A DNA stretch of 64,000 bases from Chromatiales bacterium 21-64-14. GTDB lineage: Bacteria; Pseudomonadota; Gammaproteobacteria; 21-64-14. The stretch lies in contig NCBI01000009.1 of the NCBI GenBank assembly GCA_002255365.1, forward strand, positions 1-64,000. Direction: 5' to 3'. The notes below the pieces were generated by a model, which made no database searches, was not told where the DNA came from, and was given only the letters and a program-made list of their open reading frames with translations. This document shows, piece after piece, positions 8,194 through 17,084 of the stretch (the first letter of the stretch is position 1; every line of letters starts with the position of its first letter). The position numbers and the translations under genes are program-made.

Positions 8194-10023
8194 ATGAATG
8201 TACTCAGCAAACGCAAGCTCGTCGGGGTGTCTCTGGCAGCCCTTTTTACGGTTGGTGCCGGTCTCGCCATTGCGCAAGTACCGCCACCTCCTACTGATCG
8301 GCTGCCGCAGCCCTTACCGCCCCCATCCGCGTGGACCATGACCACATCCCCGGATGGTATGTCGACTTATATCAACACGCCGACCAGCAATTTTCCGGAG
8401 TCGGACCCGTGGGTAAATCCCACGAATTTGTTGCCGACGGTCTATGCGGATGTCAAGGCGGCGAACGGAGTACCAATCCCGTACACGCTGCCGTCGACCC
8501 CAGACAATCCCTATAATCTTCACGCTGATCCGGTGGTGCAACCTATCAACGGGACATCACCGGCGGACGACCTGGAAGCGATTTTCAAATCGTGGCATAG
8601 CAAACCACTCTATAATAGTGACAACCCCAAGCACGCGGGATACCAGTACGACCCTTCGAAATTCAACTATGCCGAGCTGCAACGGGGTATTGATATATTG
8701 GAAGGTAATCCGATTCCGAATAGGGTCTACAGTGGTATCCCGATGCTGCATTATATGGCCGGCAGTGAGGTTAAGAAGGTACAACCGATCTACGATGCCA
8801 ACGGTAATGTGATCGGCGGTAACGTAACGGTGCACCAGATCTGGTTTGGGCAGCATATCGAGTCGGATACGGCATTCATCGACCCATCCGCTGTACTGGA
8901 AGTGCCATATACCGTCACCTATGTGGTTGACGCACTGCACCGCGGAAACGATGATTTCTCTCCGATGGAAATGTTTTTCGACGATCCCGACGTGCTCCAC
9001 AAGGCGGTTCCTTATGTGATGATGGATGCGACGTTTTACCCGATCTCGGACGGTACCAGGACGACGTTTGTTATCCACCAACCGCCTGGGAAGTTCTGGA
9101 ATCTTAACTATACGTGGGGTTGGCGCCGGCACCCGGGCCGCGTCGAGGTTATGGAGAACGCTCGCAAAGTGGTAATGGGCAAGCCATTACCGCAGTGGGA
9201 AACAGACGTTTTTGGTACCGACCCGGGGCTGGACGAAGCCACGAAGGAAGCGGCAATCGCGATGATCGGAGATTTGTCCCCGGCCAAGCGGATGTGGATG
9301 GCATTCAAGACATTGCAGCAGACTGGCTACAATCCGCCGGTGATGGCCGAAGCCGAGCGCGCGTTTTCGCAATGGCAGAATCGCAGCCAGCTTCCGGACG
9401 GAGTGAAGGCGGATCCAAACGCTGACATTACGCTATTCTACGTGAATAACACCATTTACGGTCATGTGAAAGGTTACAAACGTACGCAACATCATGCGGA
9501 ATTGAATCAGTGGCATCTGCGCGGGTTCCATCTGCATGTTCATCTGATCAACGGTGATTACTTCCCTCATGCATATACCTTGGTGGATTTCGGTGGTATG
9601 CGCGGGTGGGAAAATACTTTCCAGAGTACGATCCCGCTGGGAGGCGATGGTCCTTGGTTCACCTTTGGGCGGGACTACTGGACGGTGGAGACCCCGGCAC
9701 CAATTTTGGTCCCTGCAGCCACCCCACCCGCGGGTGATGCGATACCCGCAGATGCCGAGCAGCGTATGGAGGAAGCAAGTCAGCCTCCAAATGTGAACAT
9801 GGCCGAGATCGAGAAGGTCAAGGATATATGGGAAGGAAAGTTTGACCCGGAAGGCAAGACATGGCCGAAGAAGATGCCGTCGCCGACTTTGGATGAACCG
9901 GACGGAGAGATGCTCGGCCAGCATGATGTGTATATCACGTTAAATTACGAACCTTCGAAACGGTTGCGTCTATACCAGTTCGATCCCTTGCACCATAACC
10001 AAGCCATCTGGTCGGTTCACTAA
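8194..10023 (+). CDS. large secreted protein of unknown family in multicopper oxidase locus
   Basis: A 609-residue protein with a clear Sec signal peptide (MNVLSKRKLVGVSLAALFTV, cleaved near AIAQ). The mature start is proline-rich (VPPPPTDRLPQPLPPP). I recognise no family. It has no internal membrane segment and many aromatic and His residues, with clusters HLRGFHLHVHLINGDYFPHA and a C terminus LHHNQAIWSVH that could bind metal. Regions such as GWRRHPGRVEV and VTVHQIWFGQHIESDT look beta-rich. GTG 8185 is a possible alternative start, but ATG 8194 gives the better signal peptide. It lies 40 nt after the Cys-less SCO gene, between two SCO genes, so a role with the oxidase or its copper is inferred. 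Confidence 0.75.
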   Translation: MNVLSKRKLVGVSLAALFTVGAGLAIAQVPPPPTDRLPQPLPPPSAWTMTTSPDGMSTYINTPTSNFPESDPWVNPTNLLPTVYADVKAANGVPIPYTLPSTPDNPYNLHADPVVQPINGTSPADDLEAIFKSWHSKPLYNSDNPKHAGYQYDPSKFNYAELQRGIDILEGNPIPNRVYSGIPMLHYMAGSEVKKVQPIYDANGNVIGGNVTVHQIWFGQHIESDTAFIDPSAVLEVPYTVTYVVDALHRGNDDFSPMEMFFDDPDVLHKAVPYVMMDATFYPISDGTRTTFVIHQPPGKFWNLNYTWGWRRHPGRVEVMENARKVVMGKPLPQWETDVFGTDPGLDEATKEAAIAMIGDLSPAKRMWMAFKTLQQTGYNPPVMAEAERAFSQWQNRSQLPDGVKADPNADITLFYVNNTIYGHVKGYKRTQHHAELNQWHLRGFHLHVHLINGDYFPHAYTLVDFGGMRGWENTFQSTIPLGGDGPWFTFGRDYWTVETPAPILVPAATPPAGDAIPADAEQRMEEASQPPNVNMAEIEKVKDIWEGKFDPEGKTWPKKMPSPTLDEPDGEMLGQHDVYITLNYEPSKRLRLYQFDPLHHNQAIWSVH

Positions 10024-10044
10024 GAGCCTTCCGATGGCCGGCTG

Positions 10045-10069
10045 GCGGGGCGGCGTTGTGCCGCCCCGC
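10045..10069 (+). terminator. perfect 10-bp GC hairpin after the 609-aa gene
   Basis: GCGGGGCGGC-GTTGT-GCCGCCCCGC forms a perfect 10-bp stem with a 5-nt loop, starting 22 nt after the stop codon. There is no U-run, so it is more likely an attenuator, mRNA stabiliser or partial terminator that lowers expression of the downstream SCO gene than a strong intrinsic terminator. Confidence 0.5.
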
Positions 10070-10103
10070 AGTCGCTTAGGCGTATCCCAAAGGAGTGCTT
10101 ACG

Positions 10104-10727
10104 ATGGGCAGGGCTAGTTGGTTGCTCGGTGCGGCATTACTGACCATGAGCGCCGCAATATCGGATTTGTCTGCGGCGCCTGCTCCGGGTGCGGACATGA
10201 GCATACCGCCTCCGATGACGGTGGTGAGCACGTTACACCACTATACGGTGCCGCCGATCAGCTTGATCGACCAGCACGGCCGTAAAGTGAAGCTGGCTCA
10301 GGCGCTGGCCGGAGACAAGCCGGTACTGGTACAATTCTTCTTTACGACTTGCACGACTATTTGTGGTGTGCGTTCGGCGCAGCTCGTCTCCATCGCACCG
10401 AAGCTGGCCAAGACGCACATCGACATCGGGTTCTATACCATCTCGATAGACCCCGGCCATGACTCGCCCAAACGGCTGCTGGCCTATTCGCGCCATTTTG
10501 GCGTTAGGCCACCGTCGAATTGGCACCTCCTGACCGGTAGCGAGGCGCAGATCAAGCAGACCGAGGCGGCATTTAACGCATCTGATCCTTCCAATGATAA
10601 GATGATGCATAAACCGCTGACGTTCATCCATGGCGGCAAAGGCCAACCCTGGCAGCGGATCAACGGACTGACGACCACACGCCAGTTGATGGCGCTGATC
10701 AAAACGGCTGTCGCAGAAGCGCAGTAG
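10104..10727 (+). CDS. SCO1/SenC family copper chaperone
   Basis: A 207-residue exported SCO protein with an N-terminal signal/anchor. The copper-binding set is intact: FFTTCTTICG gives Cys83 and Cys87, and His169 lies in KMMHKPLTF. TISIDPGHDSPKRLLAYSRH is typical of the family. SCO proteins deliver copper to, or reduce thiols in, copper oxidases such as the CuA site of cytochrome oxidase. No cytochrome oxidase gene is nearby, so the multicopper oxidase at 5641 is a plausible client. AGGAG at 10091 supports ATG 10104. Confidence 0.9.
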   Translation: MGRASWLLGAALLTMSAAISDLSAAPAPGADMSIPPPMTVVSTLHHYTVPPISLIDQHGRKVKLAQALAGDKPVLVQFFFTTCTTICGVRSAQLVSIAPKLAKTHIDIGFYTISIDPGHDSPKRLLAYSRHFGVRPPSNWHLLTGSEAQIKQTEAAFNASDPSNDKMMHKPLTFIHGGKGQPWQRINGLTTTRQLMALIKTAVAEAQ

Positions 10728-10858
10728 ACGGGCCTGGTGGGCCTTCCCACTGAGCGCAACGGCGCGACAAAGGGTGGCCGGTGCGCCCCGCTGCTGACCG
10801 GCGCGGTCCCGGGTCGCTGAACGCCCTTCCCACAACGCCAAACAAAATCGAACTGAAG

Positions 10859-12568
10859 ATGCCATATCGAAAAACGACCATGCGTCTGCGACTGACGAGC
10901 ATCTGTTTTGTCCTATTGTGGGCGAGCTGCGCGTCGCTAAGTTGGGCTGGCAGCGGCACGGATTCCAAAGTGGTGCTCGGAGAGCGTCTGTACCGGACGG
11001 GGATCGGCACCACTGGGGTGCCGGTGCAGGCGCTGTCACAGGGCGATGTTCCCTTGTCCGGCGCGCAGGCGGCGTGTGTTTCCTGCCATCGGCCGAGTGG
11101 TCTGGGATCGAGCGAAGGCGGCTATTACGTGCCGCCGATCAGCGGGCCGTTGCTGTTTGCTCCTCGGAAGCTCGATCGACTGCGGTTGTTCCCGCAATTC
11201 TTCCATCAAATCCAGCCACAGCGCTTCACAACCCGGCTGCACCAGCCGCACATGCGCCCGGGCTATACGTTGACCACGCTGGGGACTGTGCTGCGGACCG
11301 GGGTCGATCCTGCCGGGCAGCGATTGGCGACGATCATGCCGCGCTACAAGCTCTCGGCGGCGGACCTTGCGGCGCTGGATGCCTATCTGCACACGCTGTC
11401 GGCACACATCGACCCGGGGGTCGACGCGCGCCAGATTCATTTTGCCACGGTCTTTTCCGCCAACGTGCCCGCCGACGAACGTGAGGCGATGCTGGGCGTC
11501 ATGCGGGCATACCTCAAGTTTCACAATTTGCGCTTACACGAAGACCTGTCCCGAAACCGGTTCTCGCCTTACAACCGCTCGGAGTTTGTCCCCATCGAGC
11601 GTGCCTGGACGCTGACGGTCTGGGAGTTGAAGGGTGCTGCGTCCACCTGGCGCGCGCAGCTCGAAGCGCACTACCGCAAGGACCGCGTTTTCGCGTTGGT
11701 GGGGGGTAGGGTGGATGGATCCTGGGCGGGTGCGTCGCGGTTCTGCGACGCGCACCACATCCCCTGTTTGTTCCCCGATACCGACCTGCCGGCCTGGCCG
11801 CCACCGAAGGACGGCTACACCGTGTACTTTGATGCGGGCCTGCCGCTGGAGGCGCGTGTCATGGCCGATTTTATTGGTGGTCACGATGCCGCTACGACCC
11901 GGGTGGTCCAGCTCGCCGCCCGCGATGCCTACGGCCAGGAACCGGCCCAGGTGTTCCAGCAGGACTTGAGTGCACACAATGCGAAGCTGAAGCAGCGCCT
12001 GATTAGCTTCCGTGGCCAAGCTGGACTCGAAGCGGCCCTGCGTGCGCACGGCAACGATGCCGGAACCACGCTGGTCATCTGGCCGGGTGCCGACGTGCCG
12101 GCCACGGTCGCCGCCTTGGCTGCGGTGCGGCCCCGAGCGGCGCAGATTTTCCTGCCCACGCGCGCCATCGCGGCCGTGAAGGCCGACATGCCCCCAGCAC
12201 TCGCCGACCGGGTGCGGTTCGCCGATCCCTATGAGCTGGACCCGGCATCCCATGTCCGCTCCTTCGAGACGCGCGCCTGGATGCGCACCCGCGGCTTGAA
12301 GCTCACCCATCCGCTGCTGATGTTCAAAGAATATTACGCGATGACTTTGCTGAAGGCGGCGCTGTGGGAGATCAGCAACGATTTCTACCGCGATTACCTC
12401 CTCGAGCGCGTCGAGGACGAATCGCAGATGGACCTGAACCCGGGCATGTTTCCCCACCTCGCCCTGGGGCCGGGGGAGCGCTTCGCCGCCAAGGGTGCCT
12501 ATATCGTCGCCATCAAGCCCGGCCAGCCGAGCGGGTTGGCGCCGGTCAGCGCCTGGATCACGCCCTGA
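10859..12568 (+). CDS. c-type cytochrome fused to periplasmic-binding-protein-like domain
   Basis: A 569-residue exported protein. After a signal peptide (RLTSICFVLLWASCASLSWA) comes a mono-haem cytochrome c domain with AACVSCHRPSG (Cys73, Cys76, His77) and a likely Met ligand in ATIMPRYKLS. From about residue 200 onward it looks like a type-I periplasmic binding protein (Leu/Ile/Val-binding or receptor-ligand fold): RVFALVGGRVDGSWAG, ASRFCDAHHIPCLFPDTDLP, RVVQLAARDAYGQ, TLVIWPGADV. No ABC permease is adjacent, so it is more likely a redox sensor or electron-transfer partner than a transporter component. ATG 10859 is chosen; 10880 is possible. Confidence 0.8.
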   Translation: MPYRKTTMRLRLTSICFVLLWASCASLSWAGSGTDSKVVLGERLYRTGIGTTGVPVQALSQGDVPLSGAQAACVSCHRPSGLGSSEGGYYVPPISGPLLFAPRKLDRLRLFPQFFHQIQPQRFTTRLHQPHMRPGYTLTTLGTVLRTGVDPAGQRLATIMPRYKLSAADLAALDAYLHTLSAHIDPGVDARQIHFATVFSANVPADEREAMLGVMRAYLKFHNLRLHEDLSRNRFSPYNRSEFVPIERAWTLTVWELKGAASTWRAQLEAHYRKDRVFALVGGRVDGSWAGASRFCDAHHIPCLFPDTDLPAWPPPKDGYTVYFDAGLPLEARVMADFIGGHDAATTRVVQLAARDAYGQEPAQVFQQDLSAHNAKLKQRLISFRGQAGLEAALRAHGNDAGTTLVIWPGADVPATVAALAAVRPRAAQIFLPTRAIAAVKADMPPALADRVRFADPYELDPASHVRSFETRAWMRTRGLKLTHPLLMFKEYYAMTLLKAALWEISNDFYRDYLLERVEDESQMDLNPGMFPHLALGPGERFAAKGAYIVAIKPGQPSGLAPVSAWITP

Positions 12569-12578
12569 GGGTGTAACG

Positions 12579-13184
12579 GTGGCCAAACCCAAAGGCGAGG
12601 TCCGGCCGATCTTCCCGTTGGCGGCCGTGGTGCGCTATCAGAACCCCGAGCACCAGGAGATCGCGCTTGAGGGCCTGGAGTTTTTTCCCAACTTTGGCTC
12701 CAGCACCGAATCCACCAGCGACGCGCGCAACGTCCTGCAGGAGGAACGTTTCCGGGACTTGGCCGTGTTTCTGGAGGACTGCGTCAAGGACTACCTCGAT
12801 AACGTCTACTGCTACCAGTACGAGCGCTTCGAGATCGTGCATGCCTGGGTGAACCGCGCGCCGGAAGGCGGCTATCAGCGGATGCACTATCACGGCAACT
12901 CGGTCGTCTCGGGTGTCTACTATCTGAAGGCGGATGCCAAGCAGAGCGCGCCGCTGATCTTCGACAAACCGGAGTTCAACACCCAGCCTTATATCGCGAT
13001 AGCCACACGCGAGCAGACGATCTTCACCGTCAACCGCATCGCCTACCCGTCGTCGACCGGGCTTGCCTATCTCTTCCCGAGCCAGATCCGCCACGGCTAC
13101 GAGATGCCGAACAAGGGCGGTGAGCGCATCAGCCTCGCCTTCAACGTTTTATTGAGCGGCGTCGGATCGTTCTACAAGCTGTGA
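12579..13184 (+). CDS. putative 2OG-Fe(II) oxygenase (TIGR02466/PF13759-like)
   Basis: A 201-residue cytoplasmic protein (no signal) starting at GTG 12579, ten bases after the cytochrome-fusion stop, with GAGGG as ribosome site. Family features are the jelly-roll stretch MHYHGNSVVSGVYYL, then LAYLFPSQIRHGYEM for the distal His, and GGERISLAFNVLL for the 2-oxoglutarate-binding Arg region. These proteins are predicted non-haem iron dioxygenases of mostly unknown substrate. Close spacing suggests it belongs to the upstream redox operon. Being cytoplasmic, it could modify a protein before export or a small precursor; that is inference. Confidence 0.75.
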   Translation: MAKPKGEVRPIFPLAAVVRYQNPEHQEIALEGLEFFPNFGSSTESTSDARNVLQEERFRDLAVFLEDCVKDYLDNVYCYQYERFEIVHAWVNRAPEGGYQRMHYHGNSVVSGVYYLKADAKQSAPLIFDKPEFNTQPYIAIATREQTIFTVNRIAYPSSTGLAYLFPSQIRHGYEMPNKGGERISLAFNVLLSGVGSFYKL

Positions 13185-13391
13185 CCAGCGCGCGGAGGAG
13201 GGCAGGCCGCGGCGAGTGCGGCTTGCGCGCCCGCTCCAGCTGCCCGATCAACAGCGCTACGGCTCTACGGCCCGTAATTCAGTGGTATAGGCCGTTGGCG
13301 TTCATCGCCGCGCTCCAAAACCGCGCGGCTCCGCAACTTTTCACTATCTACGTAAAGGACCGACCTTTATGGATCTTGGGGGCAAGCCTTG

Positions 13392-13916
13392 CTATTTTGC
13401 AGGCTTCTTCCCGTCCCACAGGGGTTTTCCGTTGTGGTACATCTTTTTGAGCGTAGCCCAGTCGTGCTCGTCCAGATAGGGCTGTAGATCGAGATCCGGC
13501 GGGCAGTTGTCGTACGTGTCCCGACTGCCGATCTCGCTCACCTGCTTGTCGAACCAGCGGTTATAGATTTCCCAGGGCATCTTGGCGGCTTCCACCGCCG
13601 CGCGTTCGGCACGAAGCGCGATCTGGTGGGCAAGCTGGTAAGGAATGCCGGCCTCTTCATCCTCGATAGCCTTCTCGACGACCTCGTGCAGAATAAGAGT
13701 GGTGGCCACTACAAAGGCCCGTCCGCCATGTTCAAAGCCCTTTGGTAGTTTGTGGTCGATGTAGAATTTCTTGCCGTCCCTGGAGTAGCCAGCGACATAG
13801 GGAACGTCGAACTTGGAACTAGGCTTCACATTTGCAAGGATCTCCCGATCTGCCTCATCGAGGATCTTGTCGGACATCAGCCAGTCATTGTCTTTGGGTC
13901 GGAATCGGAAGCTCAT
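13392..13916 (-). CDS. conserved hypothetical protein with HEVVEK motif
   Basis: A 174-residue soluble protein beginning MSFRFRPKDNDWLMSDKILD. The centre has KFYIDHKLPKG followed by TTLILHEVVEKAIEDE and YQLAHQIALRAER, a pattern of conserved His and Glu that could bind metal but is not the classical HExxH zincin site. The C terminus is KPLWDGKKPAK. No signal or membrane segment. The start is set by the only good ATG; the ribosome site is weak. Similar proteins occur as orphans in proteobacteria and phages as far as I recall; the function is unknown. It is convergent with the oxygenase gene. Confidence 0.65.
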   Translation of the reverse strand: MSFRFRPKDNDWLMSDKILDEADREILANVKPSSKFDVPYVAGYSRDGKKFYIDHKLPKGFEHGGRAFVVATTLILHEVVEKAIEDEEAGIPYQLAHQIALRAERAAVEAAKMPWEIYNRWFDKQVSEIGSRDTYDNCPPDLDLQPYLDEHDWATLKKMYHNGKPLWDGKKPAK

Positions 13917-14350
13917 AGTAGGTTGTCCATTATGGGAGGGGTGTTGGAGATGGACCACGGCTTCAGGGCTCTTCACGGGCGTTCTTGAGGGTTACGCGAC
14001 CCGCACGGTTTCCTTGTCACCCTGCCGACCACACAAATGATAGGCCAAGCTGGTGTACTCCGACAGCCTCTACGACCCTAAAACACATTTTTTAAATGCC
14101 AACTCGCTCGGCTTTCAATACCCGCGCGCGGAACCACACCGTTCAGCCCCAAGGCGATTTTCCGGGGAGGGTTGCCAAGGGTCCCTGTTCGCACGTCAAC
14201 GATCGCCATGGCTTTAGTTTCCGGCTTGCAGCGGCCTTCGGCGTAGCCATGGCCTGTCTCGGAATATCACGAGTAAAGTTAGGGCCTGGCCCCCCGGGGT
14301 GTTCTATGCTCAGCGGACCCGAGACACCGTCCGACGGAGGCAGTGCAAAT
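13917..14350. other. intergenic region between divergent hypothetical and phosphatase genes
   Basis: No gene I can support; the in-frame extension upstream of the phosphatase start has no ribosome site and no family likeness. AT-rich bases near 14080-14095 (AAACACATTTTTTAAATG) may include a promoter for the phosphatase gene. Confidence 0.4.
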
Positions 14351-14950
14351 ATGGCAACTCCCACCACCCAATCCCGCGAAACACGCCTTTGGTTGATCCG
14401 CCACGGCGAGACGGCTTGGAGTGCCGACGGTCGGCACACCGGTCGTACCGATGTGCCTCTCACCTCGACGGGGCAGCGCCAGGCACGCGCCCTTGCGGCA
14501 TCCCTCGTAGGCGTGTCCTTCACACGGGTACTTACCAGCCCCCTACAGCGCGCCGCCGAGACCTGCCGGCTGGCGGGGTACGGGGACCGCGCCGAGGGCT
14601 GCGAGGCGCTCATGGAATGGGACTACGGTGACTACGAGGGGCTAACCACGGACCAAGTGCGGGAGACCCGGCCCGACTGGCTGATCTGGAGTGGCGCGGT
14701 GCCTGGCGGCGAGACCTTGGGCCATGTGGCGGAACGGGCCGACCGCGTCATCGACGCGCTCGTAGATTGCGCCGGCGACATCGCCTTGTTTGCGCACGGC
14801 CACCTGCTGCGTATACTGGCAGCCCGCTGGCTAGGCTTGCCCCCGGACCATGGGCGTTTATTCATTCTGGATGCTGGTTCCATCAGCCGGCTCGGGCACG
14901 AGCACCACCTGCGTGCGATCGCAGCCTGGAACCAAGCGCCGGCGGTCTGA
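14351..14950 (+). CDS. histidine phosphatase family protein (phosphoglycerate mutase-like)
   Basis: A 199-residue cytoplasmic phosphohydrolase of the histidine phosphatase superfamily. The phospho-accepting motif is LWLIRHGETAWSADGRHTG near the N terminus. The acid/base region EWDYGDYEGLTTDQV and the second catalytic His in FAHGHLLRILAARW are present, as is LTSPLQRAAETC. ATG 14351 is chosen because GGAGG lies just upstream and the family begins here. The substrate could be a sugar phosphate, alpha-ribazole phosphate or another small molecule; no cobalamin genes are nearby, so CobC is not favoured. Confidence 0.88.
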   Translation: MATPTTQSRETRLWLIRHGETAWSADGRHTGRTDVPLTSTGQRQARALAASLVGVSFTRVLTSPLQRAAETCRLAGYGDRAEGCEALMEWDYGDYEGLTTDQVRETRPDWLIWSGAVPGGETLGHVAERADRVIDALVDCAGDIALFAHGHLLRILAARWLGLPPDHGRLFILDAGSISRLGHEHHLRAIAAWNQAPAV

Positions 14951-15147
14951 AATCGGCATGGGATCTGCGCCATCCCAGGGCATATGTCGGGTTGGGGGTT
15001 AAAAATCAGTTTTGTTATGTAGGCCTATTTATAGGACCAGCCACTACGGGTTTGCCATCGGCTTGGCGGGAACGCGGGTTCGAGTCGGCTGCGGCGGGCG
15101 AGCTGCGTTTTGAGGAGCCGTCGTTGAAGTCCGATGGGCACCTGCTC

Positions 15148-15519
15148 TCAGATCATCAACAACGCCGCCACCACACGGCGGTCCTCGGCGCTTAGGATAT
15201 TGTAGGTGCGGCAGGCGGCGGCGGTGTCCATGACCTCCACGCCGATGCCGCGCTGTTGCAGGCCGGCGATGAGCCGCGGGTCGGGGAAGCGGAGGGTCGG
15301 CCCGGTGCCGAGCAGGATTATCTCGGGATCCAGATCCACGAGTCGTTGCAGATGCTCCGAGGTGAGTTCGGCGGCGGAGGCGATTGGCCAGTCGCGGATC
15401 AATTGCTCGGGCGTCACCACGAAGGCTTCGGTCAGATCCTGGTCATTGACGGTAATGCGTCCCGGGCCGTAGGCGCGGATGACGTAGGCGGCGCTCGCAG
15501 TGTCGAGGCTGATCTTCAT
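15148..15519 (-). CDS. Mth938-domain (DUF498) protein
   Basis: A 123-residue protein with the compact beta-alpha fold of the Mth938/NDUFAF3 family: YGPGRITVNDQDLTEAFVVT, then DPEIILLGTGPTLRFPDPRL and GVEVMDTAAACRTYNIL, the family's three best-conserved blocks. Bacterial members are of unknown function, often encoded near secretion or amino-acid genes; the mitochondrial relative is a complex I assembly factor. ATG 15519 gives the normal length. It is divergent from alaC. Confidence 0.85.
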   Translation of the reverse strand: MKISLDTASAAYVIRAYGPGRITVNDQDLTEAFVVTPEQLIRDWPIASAAELTSEHLQRLVDLDPEIILLGTGPTLRFPDPRLIAGLQQRGIGVEVMDTAAACRTYNILSAEDRRVVAALLMI

Positions 15520-15875
15520 GGCAGGTCTTGAGGCTCCCAGTCCGGATTCGCGCCGGTGGTCTTCCGCATTATAATGGCTCGGGGCTGGGCCTTGTGGCTT
15601 CGGGTGTTTGAAGGGTCCGCTATGAGCGCGTAGCCCACCCATTGACAGGGCGTGACGCGTATTTTACATTATTATAGCATTTACATTAAGTTAGGATCTA
15701 TAGTTCAACGGATTTGAGGACACCCGTCGCATCGGCCGAGGCTGATGCCTGGCGCGCGAATCGGGGGCACGTGCGTGCCCGGCGCGGGGCGTGGTGGTCC
15801 CTTGCGGTGCGCCGGCACGGACGGAAGCTTCCTCCACGCAGGCGCCATATTCCCCCTGATCGCGGACCGGCCAAC
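15520..15875. other. divergent region between Mth938 gene and alaC, AT-rich core
   Basis: It contains an AT-rich block at about 15658-15705 (ATTTTACATTATTATAGCAT region) within otherwise GC-rich DNA, likely holding the alaC promoter. An open frame extends from 15714 into alaC, but its product has no family likeness before the TTG at 15876. Confidence 0.4.
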
Positions 15876-17084
15876 TTGCACGAAGACTTTCTCAGGATCC
15901 AGCGGCTACCGCCCTACGTTTTCAACATCGTCAATGAGCTGAAGGCGCAGGCGCGCGCGCGCGGCGAAGACATCGTTGACTTCGGCATGGGCAATCCGGA
16001 CCGCGCCACGCCGCAGCATATCGTCGACAAGCTTGTGGAGGTGGTGCACCGTCCGGACACCCACCGCTACTCGCTCTCGCGTGGCATCCCGCGGCTGCGT
16101 CGCGCGATCACGAATTGGTACCGGGACCGTTACGGGGTAAAGCTGGATTTCGACCGTGAGGCCATTGTCACTATCGGTTCCAAGGAGGGCTTGGCGCATC
16201 TGGCTCTGGCCACCGTTGGGCCCGGGGACGCGGTGCTGGTTCCCAACCCCGCCTATCCCATCCACCCCTATGGCTTCGTGATCGCCGGGGCGGACATCCG
16301 CCATGTGCCGTTGGTGCCGGGCGGGGACTTCTTCGCGGAACTGGAGAAGGCGATCCAGGATTCCTGGCCGCGCCCGAAGATGCTGGTGCTGAATTTCCCG
16401 TGTAATCCCACCGCGCAGACCGTCGACCTCGCGTTCTTTGAACGGGTGGTGGCCATCGGGCGCGAGCACGGAATCTGGGTGATCAATGATCTCGCCTATG
16501 CGGATCTGGTCTTCGATGGCTACGTGGCGCCGTCCATTTTGCAGGTGCCGGGTGCCACCGATGTGGCGGTGGAGTTCTTCACGCTGTCCAAGAGTTACAA
16601 CATGCCGGGTTGGCGCGTGGGCTTCATGTGCGGCAACGAGCGTCTGGTGGCGGCGCTGGCGCGCATGAAGTCGTATCTGGACTATGGCATGTTCACGCCG
16701 ATCCAGGTGGCGGCGATCGCTGCGCTGGAAGGACCGCAGGACTGCGTGCGGGAGATTTCGGATACCTATGAGCGGCGCCGTGACGTGCTCTGCGACGGGC
16801 TCAACGCCGCGGGTTGGCACGTGGAGCCGCCCAAGGCCACCATGTTCGTGTGGGCGCCGATCCCGGAACCGTACCGGGCCATGGGCTCGCTGGAATTCTC
16901 GAAGAAGTTGCTGGCGGACGCCAAGGTGGCGGTCTCGCCCGGCATCGGATTCGGCAGCTATGGAGACGACCACGTGCGCTTTGGACTGATCGAGAACGAG
17001 CACCGCACCCGCCAGGCGGTGCGTTGCATCCGCGACATGTTCCGCGCCGATGCGCGCGTTCGCGCGGCGGGAGGCAGTTCGTGA
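15876..17084 (+). CDS. alaC: AlaC-like pyridoxal-phosphate aminotransferase
   Basis: A 402-residue fold-type I aminotransferase; AlaC makes alanine from pyruvate and glutamate. Motifs: [19 protein letters not shown] near the N terminus, [24 protein letters not shown], and the PLP lysine in [17 protein letters not shown]. The C-terminal Arg region is [12 protein letters not shown]. No ATG fits the family start, so TTG 15876 ([16 protein letters not shown]) is chosen; the frame is open further upstream. It is translationally coupled to hom by a GTGA overlap, in the order usual in gammaproteobacteria. Confidence 0.9.
   Translation: MHEDFLRIQRLPPYVFNIVNELKAQARARGEDIVDFGMGNPDRATPQHIVDKLVEVVHRPDTHRYSLSRGIPRLRRAITNWYRDRYGVKLDFDREAIVTIGSKEGLAHLALATVGPGDAVLVPNPAYPIHPYGFVIAGADIRHVPLVPGGDFFAELEKAIQDSWPRPKMLVLNFPCNPTAQTVDLAFFERVVAIGREHGIWVINDLAYADLVFDGYVAPSILQVPGATDVAVEFFTLSKSYNMPGWRVGFMCGNERLVAALARMKSYLDYGMFTPIQVAAIAALEGPQDCVREISDTYERRRDVLCDGLNAAGWHVEPPKATMFVWAPIPEPYRAMGSLEFSKKLLADAKVAVSPGIGFGSYGDDHVRFGLIENEHRTRQAVRCIRDMFRADARVRAAGGSS

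Noticed and set aside
13268..13342. tRNA-like text (GTAATTCAGTGGTATAGG) after the oxygenase gene
   Set aside because: A D-arm-like stretch is present but there is no T-arm (GGTTCGA-type) and no matching acceptor stem, so it is not a tRNA.
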